A stretch of 38,059 bases of DNA from Stagonosporopsis chrysanthemi (taxonomy: Eukaryota > Ascomycota > Dothideomycetes > Pleosporales > Didymellaceae), in assembly GCA_022560025.1 (NCBI GenBank), contig JAFISE010000107.1, positions 75,898-113,956 on the forward strand. Reading direction: 5' to 3'. Numbering within the stretch: the first letter of the stretch is position 1; every line of letters starts with the position of its first letter. Of this stretch, positions 12,081 through 22,107 are shown one piece after another. The translations under genes and the position numbers were made by a program. The notes under the pieces are model-generated. The model ran no database searches. It had not been told where the DNA came from and saw only the letters and a program-made list of their open reading frames with translations.

Positions 12081-12575
12081 TCAATGACAAGGACTGAACT
12101 GTGGCCAGAAGGTTTTGAACATCTTTGAGTCGTTCACCCGCTGTCGTCGAATGACCTGCTTGTCTGCCTGACCAAGCTCAAAGGTGTATCCCACGAAGAG
12201 CACAGTACTCTGCCAGACCTTTTGTTTCCAGGAGAAGGTGACATTTTCAGGCTTCGCGTCGAAATCTTTGACACTGGCACACGTACGCATAAACACGTTC
12301 TGGACATCCCAGTAAGATGTGGAGTGACGCAGTTTCCACGCATGGTGGAGGGCCGAATTCTTTAGCGGCAAGTCGAAGACAAACGAGAGTGCTCGTGGGA
12401 TTTTGTCATGTCATTCTGGGATTCTGCCCTTGATGATAGCCTCTAGTGTCTTGACGCCATCCAGTCTTCGATGCCAGCTGCGATGGAATGGAGAGCTCAT
12501 GCCCTGTCTCAGCAAGGTGTAACATTCATTTATATACGAGATCTTGCATGTTACGGCCATCATCAATGTTATCAT
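12081..12575 (-). pseudogene. Probable relic of an unidentified fungal gene
   Basis: One reading frame runs 165 codons from an ATG at 12575 to a stop at 12081. It is broken by a single TGA at 12413-12411 (codon 55). The translation after the stop has a protein-like composition: DKIPRALSFVFDLP, then DAKPENVTFSW, then LFVGYTFELGQ. Just downstream, coding-like sequence seems to continue in another frame (about 12115-11990, including SLRREC and TRSMELYSNLLGV), which suggests further frameshifts. The order FVFDLP, ENVTF, LFVGYTFE faintly recalls the degenerate kinase-like domain of fungal incompatibility-type proteins. That resemblance is weak and unproven. It could also be chance open frame. Confidence 0.3.
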
Positions 12576-13069
12576 TTTCTTCTACGAAAGGAAAAGGCAT
12601 GTACTCGTAGATCTTGGTCGTATCCCGTGTGGTAGATCGGTGAATGGGTTTTGACAAACGTCTGCATCGGCCCACTTAGAACCTTCAAAGTTCCATGATT
12701 ATCAGCCCTGATTAGTAACACTCTTCGGGTCTTTCAGAGTCTAAACCCGTCGAGAATTGCTGTAAAACTATGATGTGCTTTGCCCATCAGTCACAAAGAA
12801 CAAAGACTGGCCTTTGTCCACCAACATTGTGTGGAGTTATTCCTAGATGCCGCATATTGCTGTACAATGCAAAGGTCAGAGTACTGAGACCGGTCTATAC
12901 AAACGCGATCCTAAGCAATACATCTGAGATGGAAGAGTGTTGGTTGGTTATGACGCGTCGCCGTTCAGATGGCAGCGCGTAGCCTTATCTTATCTGGACC
13001 GAGGCGCTACCTTTAGGCATCACCAAACCATCGCCGACCCCGCAAACCATCAACATCCTCCATTTCAAC

Positions 13070-14518
13070 ATGGCAAACAGCAACGACGACTCTCAGAGGA
13101 AACCAACCCGACCAGAAGACAATCCGTTTATTGCCTTTCGCCGATACGCCGACTCCCAAGTCTCGTCGCTCCTGAACACCGTCTTCACGCTTCCCGCCCA
13201 GATCGCGAACTATAACAACGCCCATCACGCACGGGAGCAATGTCTCTTCGGCAAGGCAGATCCTCAAAAATGCGAGGAGCTCCAGGCTTTGGATGCACAT
13301 ACGGAGAAGCTGCGTCACGAGGGTACGGAATCGTACCGGGCTGGCGATATGCAGGCTGTATTGAAGAAGAGTGAACAGCTCATGATGATGGAACAGCAGG
13401 CCGATGAGCTCAGAAGGACTATACTCAATGAGGCCGGGGATACTAGGCGTAATGTCGAGCAGCAGAAACAGCTTGTGGAAAAAGTAGGTAACAAGAAGGG
13501 TCAAGAATGGTCAGACAGTTGGGATTGGCCGGTAGCAAACCGTGAGGACGATCAAGATGACACTGAGTTCGGAAGATGGTTGGAGAGTCGTGCACGAAGG
13601 GCTGGTGGCGAAATTGAACGCATGTTCATGAGGCTAGAAGAAGATGCAAGCAAGGTGTTCGGTGAAGAGATTGAGGAATTGCGCAGACACTGGGCCGCTC
13701 GTTACAACGAACCCGCATCACAAACCGAAGAAGCACAGCCTCGAGCATGGTCACGAGCTTGGTCGTGGCAGTGGCCACCACCGGCTGACGCATCTAGGCA
13801 TAGCGACTCGAAACATTTGGACAACCCATACTCGCCATCGGCGCTGGAGTCAGATGAGCAAACGAAGCACATGGGCAGCCTCTGGCGTAACGCATTCGAG
13901 GATCTCATGCGCACAGCACAAGAGCACCCGTTGCTTTCAGATGCGCAAAACTCACATTTCGACCAGATGGGCCTGTATGCTCTGCGAGATTATGAAAGAC
14001 AATTATTACAGCTAGAGCAAGATCAGAAACGCAGGCTGCTCATCTCACGTCAGGAGCAGGCACGAAACGATACCAGCGATGAGCCGAGCTACGAATATGC
14101 ACATGATCATGAAGATCAACACGATGACCCACCAACACCTAGGCCGCAGCAAACTGAATTTTCTCAGGGTAAAGCTCTGCATTCAGAGTCGTCACAGAGC
14201 ACTGCAACCGAATTAGACGCATACGAGCGACTGCTCACACCAGCATCATCTTCGCCTTCGCCGCCCGAGATTCAATCAAGGATACTTTCTACGCTAACTA
14301 CTACGGAGCGCACGACTGCGCCTGATGGGACCGTCACTACAAAGGTTGTCTTGAAGAACCGCTTTGCGGATGGCACTGAACAAAGCTCTGAGACAATCCA
14401 TACACGGCGTGGCGATGCAATGCAACAAACCGAGGAACCGTGGAAGGCAAAGCAGCAATCCTCGAATCTCACAAGGCAACAAAGCGAAAAGAGAGGAGGA
14501 TGGTTTTGGTCGAACTGA
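13070..14518 (+). CDS. Uncharacterised 482-aa fungal protein, intronless
   Basis: Single uninterrupted frame; the start context is CAACATGG. I do not recognise a named domain. The N-terminus has a DNPFIAFRRYADSQVSSLL segment followed by helix-rich, charged sequence. A Cys pair occurs in CLFGKADPQKC (about residues 59-69). A likely coiled coil with Gln/Glu/Met repeats spans about residues 90-145. The middle is Trp-rich (AWSRAWSWQWPPP, about residues 224-236). The C-terminal half is polar and disordered. It ends in a TTTERTTAPDGTVTTKVVLK-type segment and a final GGWFWSN. No signal peptide or membrane helix is seen. Its length and clean frame across 1.4 kb make a real gene very likely. Confidence 0.82.
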   Translation: MANSNDDSQRKPTRPEDNPFIAFRRYADSQVSSLLNTVFTLPAQIANYNNAHHAREQCLFGKADPQKCEELQALDAHTEKLRHEGTESYRAGDMQAVLKKSEQLMMMEQQADELRRTILNEAGDTRRNVEQQKQLVEKVGNKKGQEWSDSWDWPVANREDDQDDTEFGRWLESRARRAGGEIERMFMRLEEDASKVFGEEIEELRRHWAARYNEPASQTEEAQPRAWSRAWSWQWPPPADASRHSDSKHLDNPYSPSALESDEQTKHMGSLWRNAFEDLMRTAQEHPLLSDAQNSHFDQMGLYALRDYERQLLQLEQDQKRRLLISRQEQARNDTSDEPSYEYAHDHEDQHDDPPTPRPQQTEFSQGKALHSESSQSTATELDAYERLLTPASSSPSPPEIQSRILSTLTTTERTTAPDGTVTTKVVLKNRFADGTEQSSETIHTRRGDAMQQTEEPWKAKQQSSNLTRQQSEKRGGWFWSN

Positions 14519-14866
14519 GTTGTTGGTAGATCCAAGTTCAAAGGTTGTGAAAGAGGAATGAAGCTGTAGGCAGACACAAGTTTTCTCGTGCGATGGCGTT
14601 AGGATTCAGGCTTTGGATAGCGACATACCCCCCTCAATTCGATACCTTATAACTTTCACTGGAATGCCTCGTCATTTGTCGCTGTGAATATAGTCACTTG
14701 GGTTCTCGGAATGAAACCACGGCTTTCACACAGACACGTAGCTGTACGGCGGCGACGACGATTGTTCTGTCAACAAAGATGTATCTGAGCTGAACGACAG
14801 TTACACTCGCTCCAAGTTTGGGGTTTCTGATGAGTAACCTGAGAGAAGCGACGAGATAAGAAGTAA
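14519..14866. other. Intergenic sequence with a short AAGC repeat
   Basis: This holds the 3' end of the 482-aa gene. Next to its right edge, at 14863-14880, is a short run of AAGC units. No gene was seen. Confidence 0.5.
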
Positions 14867-15471
14867 GCAAGCAAGCAAGCGGAGGATCAGAAGCTGCAGA
14901 AGAAGAACTGTAAGCGTAAGAAGCAGGGCAACCCGAAGGTAATTACTGCTGTGAGGAACGATAAACGTATGGGCTCCGCTACTACCGATTCGTGGAAGTC
15001 CAAGCGAAGCGGCAAACCCACATGCACGCTACTTCTACGGAGCTCGGATGGTCGGTGTCCCTCGTGATACCAGCAGCAGCTCTCCTGCCCATGAAAGATC
15101 ATCTGTACACCACAAACCGTGTTATTGCGGCGCACCAATCTGCAAGAATAAGGCAAAGAAGGCTGAGGCAGAATTCGACAGCAACATGCAGAAGCCCTAA
15201 ACTGTTACCAGCAACTCGTCGAGAATCTGAAAGCAGCTATGAGGTGGGGCATAGCCATCAATAAGATCAGATACCGCCAAGTCCAGGCGAGAAATCTTTA
15301 ATAAGCAGGATGAAGCGAGATGGAACGAACCAATAAATCATGGACGAAGCAGCAGACTTCAGCAGACCTCAATCATGTGGTTGTGTAATCGAGCACATTC
15401 GGAATTTCTCTGATCGATTTGCACAGTGTTCTTTGAGCCAAATTCACAGCTGGTGTTACAATGTAATTTAA
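14867..15471 (+). pseudogene. Frame-shifting coding-like segments upstream of the SET gene
   Basis: Five abutting or overlapping stretches on the + strand read as plausible protein, each in a different frame from the one before. A (14867-15067) is Lys-rich and ends DGRCPS. B (to 15200) contains CYCGAPICK, a CxCx4C pattern, at 15120-15143. C (to 15301) contains NCYQQLVENLKAAM. D (about 15294-15342) reads NKQDEARWNEP. E (15340-15471) starts MDEAADFSR. The overlaps are too tight for introns, so single-base indels are needed to join them. This may be the broken 5' part of the SET gene or a separate decayed gene. The evidence is only composition and motif appearance. Confidence 0.35.
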
Positions 15472-15505
15472 GCTTAGTGACTACCTTGAGTTCTTTGGCA
15501 ACGGT

Positions 15506-16573
15506 ATGGAACAACGTTGGATTCGAGTCAACAAAGGGTGCCGAACAATGGCCCACAAACTCATCTCGAGACCTTTTTTGTCGGTGCCAGGCTCACTGTT
15601 TGGGGCCTCTTGGGTCTTAAAGTGGCATTTCACACTCGAAGGGTTGCTCATGCATCATTCAGCTCAACACAGAATCATCATGTATCAAAAGACAGTCTTT
15701 CGTCAGATTTGCGGAGAGATAGAAGAGATTGGTCCAGTCGAAGCGAGAAAAAGAGTTGCATCGTATCTGAAGGCTTTGTACTCACGTAAATTAGAGGGAA
15801 AACTACGATTTTACGAACAAGACGGAAATGGACTGCCGATCAGAAGGACTGACACGAACGTCACAGGTCTAGGGCGCTTTGAACCTACCATGATTAATTG
15901 CAATATTGTCGATGTGCCTGCGTGGAGGAACATCAAACGACCCAAGATCTTCAACGGTGGCTATTGGCAACCTTTGACAAGAGCTGACCTACTCGGATGT
16001 AAAACCATGAATGAGGTTTGCGTGGAGTGCGATCTCAATGGCCGGCATAACGATGATAACGACGACGACTACTATTCAGCTTGGATTGAAAGAATGTTCC
16101 AAATTTGGTATGATCACATAGACATCCGACTTACCAGACACACAGGATACGGACTCTTCGCTAGAAAGCGTCTTCAAGCCAACATCTTCATAGGAGAATA
16201 CACAGGCATGCTAGTCCCTATCGACGAGAAACTCCCAGATGCGATGACTGAGTACCACTTTGGCATTAGCTTTGGAAAACTAGTCACAGATCCGGATGCT
16301 TCACAGCCAATGTGCTGGGTGGACGGAACTCAGAAGGGGTCTATCTTCCGATTCATGGCTCATTCGTGCGAACCGAACGCCGAGGTTGTTAACGCGCGAA
16401 TCAGCACGCATCACCGTGTTCTTGCTGTCCGTACGATTCGAGATATCGAGGTTGACGAGGCAATAGCGATAGATTATGGGACAGACTGGTTCACAGGTAA
16501 GCAGCGGTGCTTGTGTGGCACAGACAGTTGTAGGAACAGGCCACAGGACGGCGACTCAGACATGAGCGAGTAG
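15506..16573 (+). CDS. SET-domain protein with post-SET cysteine motif
   Basis: Predicted protein-lysine methyltransferase family member; the substrate is unknown. The frame is open for 355 codons. The SET parts are in order: HTGYGLFARKRL and FIGEYTG (cofactor-binding start), WVDGTQKGSIFRFMAHSCEP (substrate/SAM pocket), and EAIAIDYG ending in the catalytic-type Tyr. A post-SET CLCGTDSC (CxCx4C) follows, which normally binds zinc with a SET Cys. The usual Asn of NHSC is Ala here (AHSC). No pre-SET Cys cluster is present. An Asp-rich loop (DDNDDD) precedes the domain. The start is uncertain. The ATG at 15680 gives 297 aa and better-looking sequence than the ATG at 15506, and the true N-terminus may lie in the broken upstream region. 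Confidence 0.75.
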   Translation: MEQRWIRVNKGCRTMAHKLISRPFLSVPGSLFGASWVLKWHFTLEGLLMHHSAQHRIIMYQKTVFRQICGEIEEIGPVEARKRVASYLKALYSRKLEGKLRFYEQDGNGLPIRRTDTNVTGLGRFEPTMINCNIVDVPAWRNIKRPKIFNGGYWQPLTRADLLGCKTMNEVCVECDLNGRHNDDNDDDYYSAWIERMFQIWYDHIDIRLTRHTGYGLFARKRLQANIFIGEYTGMLVPIDEKLPDAMTEYHFGISFGKLVTDPDASQPMCWVDGTQKGSIFRFMAHSCEPNAEVVNARISTHHRVLAVRTIRDIEVDEAIAIDYGTDWFTGKQRCLCGTDSCRNRPQDGDSDMSE

Positions 16574-16773
16574 AAGAGAACTGCTCGTGGAAATTGAATT
16601 GTTCAGAATAGAGATAGATCTTCGCTAATCTTTAATCATAATATTATGTTTATCGTTCTGTCCTTTGAACTCCTGCACAAACGCCGATACACGTCCTGAG
16701 ACGGCCTGCAATTGTATCAGTCCCGCATCAATTCTGAACTTCGACTGGATTTACCTTTTATGAGATATATTGT

Positions 16774-16977
16774 TTAGCCTGTGCTGCATGTGCAGCCCTT
16801 CCTCAATGCTGGGTCTGTAGACGGCCAAGGAACACAAATTCTTCCACTTGAACACTGTTTCCCGCTGGCGCCGCAACTATTGTCTGAACAAGGTCCAGTG
16901 TATCCTTGAGGTGTTGGGTCTGGCAACGCTGCGGCAAGGCCTACAAGCAAGGTTGCGACAATGACCGTGAAGCGCAT
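16774..16977 (-). CDS. Small secreted cysteine-rich protein, candidate effector
   Basis: 67 aa, single exon. Residues 1-17 (MRFTVIVATLLVGLAAA) form a clear signal peptide ending in AAA. The mature part of about 50 aa has six Cys, in a GPCSDNSC, KQCSSGRIC, KGCTC order, consistent with three disulfides. The length, secretion signal and Cys content fit small secreted proteins that fungi use at host or substrate surfaces. No function can be named. A TATA-like element lies about 135 bp upstream. Just past the stop there is an intron-like pair (AAAAGGTAAATC to TTGCAG), so the 3' UTR may be spliced. It is convergent with the SET gene, 200 bp apart. Confidence 0.75.
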   Translation of the reverse strand: MRFTVIVATLLVGLAAALPDPTPQGYTGPCSDNSCGASGKQCSSGRICVPWPSTDPALRKGCTCSTG

Positions 16978-18821
16978 GATGATTGTGTGCGGAATGAATT
17001 ATTTGGTAGCGATGGAGAGGACGAGGTCAAAGCTTTTGATGCGGATGAGGCGGATAGTAAAAATGTTTGTTGAGCGGATGATTGTGTTTATCGCAAAATG
17101 GTTGTTCAATATTTATATCAGCTTCAAGCTGCATGTGACGTCTTGCGTCCCACGGTCCGTAAATCCACAATCGCTATGCTGTGACCCCCTTCAACCAATT
17201 ATTGATGGGCAAGGATCGCCCGCAAAGAACAACAACAGCCCCAAAATGCCCCTAAGCAAGTAACAACCGGGTACATCCACGGTCCGTCGGTGCTTCGCCG
17301 CAGAGTGACGCATCGAGTGTGGCCGAGCCTGGGCGTGCATGGGACGAAAACAAACCTGAGGCTGAGGGGAAACTACGTGAGGCTCACTGCATCGTTTCAC
17401 TTGGAACCCTTACTCAGGTCCGGGGCCTCACCATTTTAAAACATGTCAGAAACATCAGATATGGCATGTTGTGTAAGCCACCTGAGTTGAACAATATCTT
17501 TGGTGTTGCCATATCTTCGGGCTTGGCTGCTTGGCTTGCATAAGGATTCTCGCGGCCTTGCGTAGATCGTCGACGATCACATGGATTACGTGAACGATCT
17601 TTGATCCAACCCAGAATACTGGCGGTGAGGAGCATGGGTTGGAACCTGGACGGAATGGCCGAGTGAAAGCTACGAGGACTGCAGGTGATCTGGCCAAGAT
17701 TATGCAAAGAATAAGATTCCGTAGCGTAATACCTGCGAGTCAGTCAGACCCGTAGGTAGACCGGCGGGACGTCAGAACATCAGAGTACTGCCGTAAGACG
17801 TGTCCTCCTCTTCCACTGAGGCCTCTGCCAAAAGACGCGCGGTGATGAAGATGATGGAGTAAGAAGAGTCGAGAGAGAGTTTCAAGGATGTTTCGTTCGC
17901 GCAGGGCCTCGACAATGCTATGCAAATAATTTCTGGGCATTTGGATACACTCTGAGCGTTCATTAAAGAACAAGAGCTATTCCGTGCAGTTGGAGCGATT
18001 TGATGTTGCTCCGCTGGGACTGTGTTTTGTGTCCATGGATGTGACGTCACTAACGTTAGTCGACACGACTGAGATCTGAACATGGCGATTGCATGATTAT
18101 CTGGTTATGCCGTGCGCTTTTTTTAGAATATCATAAGCTCGATCTTAAAGCACTGACGACTGAGACTCTAGACCTACGTCACGCACCGTTCTTCTTCCCT
18201 CCTTCACAGCATACATCCATAGTGCAGTAGGAAGTTCAAGTGTGCGTCCACAACACGAAACTTTCATACTCGGAAGCCGAGCACATTCCTTTCGAGCAAA
18301 ATATCGTTCATCCACTTTATTTGTGAGCATCGCCCAACCTTGGTCGATTTACACTGCGTGGTCGCAATTCTATCTTCAACGGTATGTCTACCGAGCATGT
18401 TTCGCCCTCCACCGTCTTTCGTTTCTGAACCATGCATCTTCTACAATCACGTTTCTAAGCCCTGATTCCTTTTCTACCTGTCTCAATTCTTCAAGATGTA
18501 AGTGACTGCTCGTAATTGCCTGGTTGGGTCCTGGCCACACCACATCAAGGACATTCCAAAAACCAATCCTATCTACTTACTGCATTGGGAGTATCCAGGA
18601 AAATTGCAATCATCTTTTCGATTGTGTTGGCCGAGCCTTCCACCAATAATCTTTCATCGTTTCGTGATGATGCGACCTAGCCATTGAGGTGCTCAATTGG
18701 ACGAGCGCACAACGACGAGGACGAAAATATAAATGACAGCAAGGTACTACATTTGAACGAAAACAGATTCAAAAAAGTTCTCCAAGTATTCTGTATTACT
18801 CACAGGTTCACTAAGTCCACG
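16978..18821. other. Intergenic region between divergent genes
   Basis: 1.8 kb between the small secreted protein (-) and the CobW-type gene (+). Open frames are short and lack motifs. It should contain both promoters. A TATA-like element for the secreted protein is listed separately. Nothing else was recognised. Confidence 0.5.
17110..17117 (-). promoter_or_regulatory. TATA-like element for the small secreted protein gene
   Basis: TATAAATA on the minus strand, about 133-140 bp upstream of the ATG at 16977. The spacing allows a leader of roughly 100 nt. A clear TATA box fits a strongly induced gene. It is inferred from motif and distance only. Confidence 0.4.
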
Positions 18822-20601
18822 ATGCCATCCTCAAAGCGAAGAAAAACCGGTGCATCAAGCAGGAAGCCGCAAGACAAGAAGGCTAGACAAGGGCCACTTC
18901 CTGTCACAGTCCTTTCCGGATTTCTGGTAAGTGGCATCTGTTAATCAGGGTTATTGATAACTTACTAGCAGTAGGGAAGTGGAAAGACAACGCTCCTTCG
19001 TCACATCCTTCAATCACCAGATCATGGCCTCCGCATCGCCGTGATCGTGAACGACATGGCGTCTGTCAACATTGATGCAAACCTCGTGAATCGATCGGCA
19101 GAGTCCCGAGGTAAGAACAACAACGGAGAGGTTCGTGTGAAGGAAAAGGTCGTTCAGATGCAAAATGGATGTATCTGTTGCACACTGCGGTCCGATCTGC
19201 TCACTGAGCTGGCACGACTGGCATGGAGCGATGCAGGATTTGATCACGTCGTCATAGAGAGCTCAGGTATCAGTGAGCCCCAGCAGGTAGCAGAGACCTT
19301 CACTGCCGAGCTGACGGACGCGATGATCGATGCTGAAGGCATGGAGACTGAGGAGAAGGAGATATTTGCCAAGGTGTGAGTGTTTCGGAAAGGTCTCTGT
19401 ATGCGATGGAACTGATCGTATGACCAGAGCAAAACTTGGTGGCTTGAAGTCAATTGCTAGTGTGGACACCATGGTCACCGTCGTCGATGCATTCCGCTTC
19501 TTCTCCGAGTTCGATACTGCCGAGTTCCTCCAAGACCGCTTCGGTCGTGAAGAAGTGCCGGACGAAGACCAGCGCACTATTTCTGATCTCTTCGCTGACC
19601 AGATCGAGTTCGCTAACGTCGTAATCGTCAATAAGATCGATGCAGTCGATAAGCAGACATTGGGCCGGGTCAAGGCCTATGTCAAGACGCTCAACCCAGC
19701 AGCGAAGATTGTTGAGTCCAAATTTTCCAAGGTCAACGTCAGAGAGATGCTCAACACCGGCGTATTCAGTTTTGCCGAAGCAGTCGCCAGTCCAGGCTGG
19801 CTACGAAGCCTCCACGAGATGACCGTCATGGACGTCCAAGGCCGAAAACGCGTCGCGCCCAAGCCCGAGACTCTTGAGTATGGTATTGGCAGCTTTGTCT
19901 ATCGTGCCCGCCGGCCCTTTGACCCGCTCAAGCTCTACCGTCTTATCGAAGGGAAGTTCATCTTACTCCAAGAAGAGCCGGAGGACGATGATGAAGATGA
20001 GGATGACGAGAGCGACGAGGATGACCACGTAAGCAACACAGACTCAGCCTCCGATGAGAACACAGCCTCGGCAGCTTCCGACTCCGACAAAATGACCGAC
20101 GATGGCGAGGACAAGCCTCCAATGTCAGACAAGGAAATTTTAGCCAACAAGAAAGCGTCACCCTATTTTGGGGGCCTCCATCGCAGTAAGGGCATCTTCT
20201 GGCTCGCTACTCGACCCTTCCAGATGGGCTCTTGGAGCACCGCCGGCGCCATGCTGACCCTTGGCTCTGAGATGCCGTGGTTCTGTTGTGTGCCCGAAGA
20301 AGACTGGGGCGCAGATGCTGACACGGTTGCTGCTATCCGCAAAGACTATGAAGGTGAGTGGGGCGATCGAAGACAGGAGTTGGTGTTCATTGGTGAGAAG
20401 CTTGATGTTGCTGGCTTGACCAAGATGCTGGACTCATGTTTACTAAACAAGGCGGAGATGAGAAAGTGGGAGAAGGTGATGTTTGATGGGAAACTGGATG
20501 AGGAGGCCAAGGAGGAAAGGTTGGCAGAGATCTGGGATGACGGCTATTGGGCCGAGTGGGCCAAAGCGGGGGATGAGGATCATGAGGGGCACAACCATTG
20601 A
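18822..20601 (+). CDS. CobW/COG0523 family metallochaperone GTPase (3 exons)
   Basis: Predicted 559-aa G3E GTPase; relatives insert zinc or cobalt into target enzymes. Exons are 18822-18926, 18975-19375 and 19428-20601, with introns of 48 and 52 nt. The first intron splits the P-loop: GFL is in exon 1 and GSGKTT (residues 36-41) in exon 2. GCICCTLR places the family's CxCC metal motif at residues 101-104. NKID, the guanine-specificity motif, is at about 237-240. The CobW C-terminal domain starts around residue 324 (SFVYRARRPFDP). It is interrupted by an acidic Asp/Glu/Ser insert of about 50 residues (350-398). The tail ends HEGHNH, a possible metal site. The N-terminus is basic. The N-terminal docking motif of ZNG1 proteins was not seen, so this is probably another clade. 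It ends 87 bp from the convergent esterase gene. Confidence 0.93.
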
Positions 20602-20688
20602 GCACCGGTATTCTTGGCTCCCTTGAGATGCGCCTAGAATAACATCATATGCCTTGTCTTGGTAGATTACATTCTACATCCCAGATGC

Positions 20689-21609
20689 CTACCCACTGCG
20701 CCTCGAATAACACTTCTTGCCCTTGCACTTCAGATCAAAATAGTCGATGACCAAGTCGTCCTGGCTTGGAATATTGTGGTCCACGCCTTCAGCACTGTAC
20801 GCCTCAAACTTTCCAGTCTTGCCATACCTGGATCTTGTCCAGCCTGGCAGAGGGGAGTTCGGTGTGACTTCGCTAGGCTTCTCGCTAATTCCAAATACGC
20901 TGGTCCACTGCTTGATCTCTTCCTGCAAGTTCTGAGGATAGAGGATATCATCGCTGAGTCCGTGGAAAACCTGTAGCTTTGGTCTGAAACCCTTGTACGA
21001 GGGAAATGCGCTCTTAACGATCTTTGCCCATTCCTTGCCGGTCTTGATGATCTTGCCAGTTGCACAGGCATCGCTCCACACTCCATATCCATCACCCGCG
21101 TAGCATCCGAACGCAACTCCTGCCCACGCACTGCCTGCAGCAAAGAGATCTGGGTAGCTACCGAGCAACACGTTGGTCATCATGGCGCCTGAACTCGTGC
21201 CGACGACAAAGACTCGCGACGCGTCTGCATCGTACTTCTTGATCGCCCATCGGACCATCGACGCAATACCGAGTGCATCGCCACCACCATTGTGGGTGAG
21301 CGACTGTTTGCTCGAGACATCCCAGCACTGGTCTGCAGCATTGGGGCTGTTGGGGTAGATCGAGATGAAACCGTATTGGTCACCAGCAGAGGCCCATGAG
21401 CGGTACTCGAAGACCTGCTGAGCAGTGCCATGGCACCAGTGAGGTGCTACGAGAATAGGAGCGTTCTTCGGGAGGTTGGCGGGTACGTAGATGTAGCCGG
21501 TCACATTGCGTGGGTTAGGACCGAAATTGAGAATCTGAGTAAGGTTTGAGGTCAAGGAGTGGGCTGTCTGTGCTGCTGCGAGCAGCAGACCGATAGATTT
21601 AAGAAGCAT
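20689..21609 (-). CDS. axeA: Secreted acetyl xylan esterase / PHB-depolymerase-like esterase (CE1)
   Basis: 306 aa, single exon; predicted to deacetylate xylan outside the cell. Residues 1-18 are a signal peptide (MLLKSIGLLLAAAQTAHS). The start at 21609 is preferred because an upstream in-frame ATG at 21645 would place 12 polar residues before the signal. The nucleophile motif GTSSG is at 137-141 (Ser139). The acid is likely in HGLSDD (Asp220 or Asp221) and the base is His278 in GVDHNIP. CWDVSS and THNGGG are typical of fungal AxeA-type CE1 enzymes, and the length also fits them. No carbohydrate-binding module is attached. The tail has two Cys (KCKGKKC). TATAAG occurs about 65 bp upstream. 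A feruloyl esterase of the same family is the main alternative. Confidence 0.88.
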   Translation of the reverse strand: MLLKSIGLLLAAAQTAHSLTSNLTQILNFGPNPRNVTGYIYVPANLPKNAPILVAPHWCHGTAQQVFEYRSWASAGDQYGFISIYPNSPNAADQCWDVSSKQSLTHNGGGDALGIASMVRWAIKKYDADASRVFVVGTSSGAMMTNVLLGSYPDLFAAGSAWAGVAFGCYAGDGYGVWSDACATGKIIKTGKEWAKIVKSAFPSYKGFRPKLQVFHGLSDDILYPQNLQEEIKQWTSVFGISEKPSEVTPNSPLPGWTRSRYGKTGKFEAYSAEGVDHNIPSQDDLVIDYFDLKCKGKKCYSRRSG

Positions 21610-21747
21610 CTGGAAGAAGTGCTCCGTGCTTGTCGTGCGATGCAATCTAAGATGGCTCGGCGCTCCAATTCTTATAGTCGTCTTCTACCGGGTGAGTGGC
21701 GACAGTCAACCGCGATTCCATACCGGGTGCATTATGTACACGAATTC

Positions 21748-22107
21748 TTAGCGACAATTGATATGCGGTCTGTTGTACCTGACTTCCAGATGACCGTTCC
21801 GTGGCCCAAAGAAGACTGGTGGAAAGCGGGGTGAGGAATAAAGATGCGCATCTGTCGTACTCATCGGCGTTGCCGCTGTCCGTCCTTGCCTGTTCTGGAA
21901 CGGACGAAGCGCCTCCAGATGAAATGGTTCTAGTAATTCTTCCGGCTCCACATCAATCTCTTCCGTGACCTGAAAGAGTTCTTCCCGGAAATCTTTATTT
22001 TGCCCCTGCAAAGCTTCTCGGCCAAGCCCAGCACCTACTGACCGCGCTACCCCTATGTTTTCACATCGGACTATATCGACTGGGCCTTTCGATTGAAGAA
22101 CAGTGGA
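21748..22107 (-). other. Long open frame without start, possible exon or relic
   Basis: 119 sense codons are open between a TAG at 22110-22108 and a stop at 21748, with no ATG near the beginning. The translation looks protein-like: GPVDIVRCENIGVARSVGAG, then an acidic part (EEIDVEPEELLEP). The preceding AATTAG could be a splice acceptor. Just upstream, another frame reads VISAFAFATAAGQ, which resembles a signal peptide. It is either an unrecognised exon, a decayed gene, or chance. No family was recognised. Confidence 0.25.
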
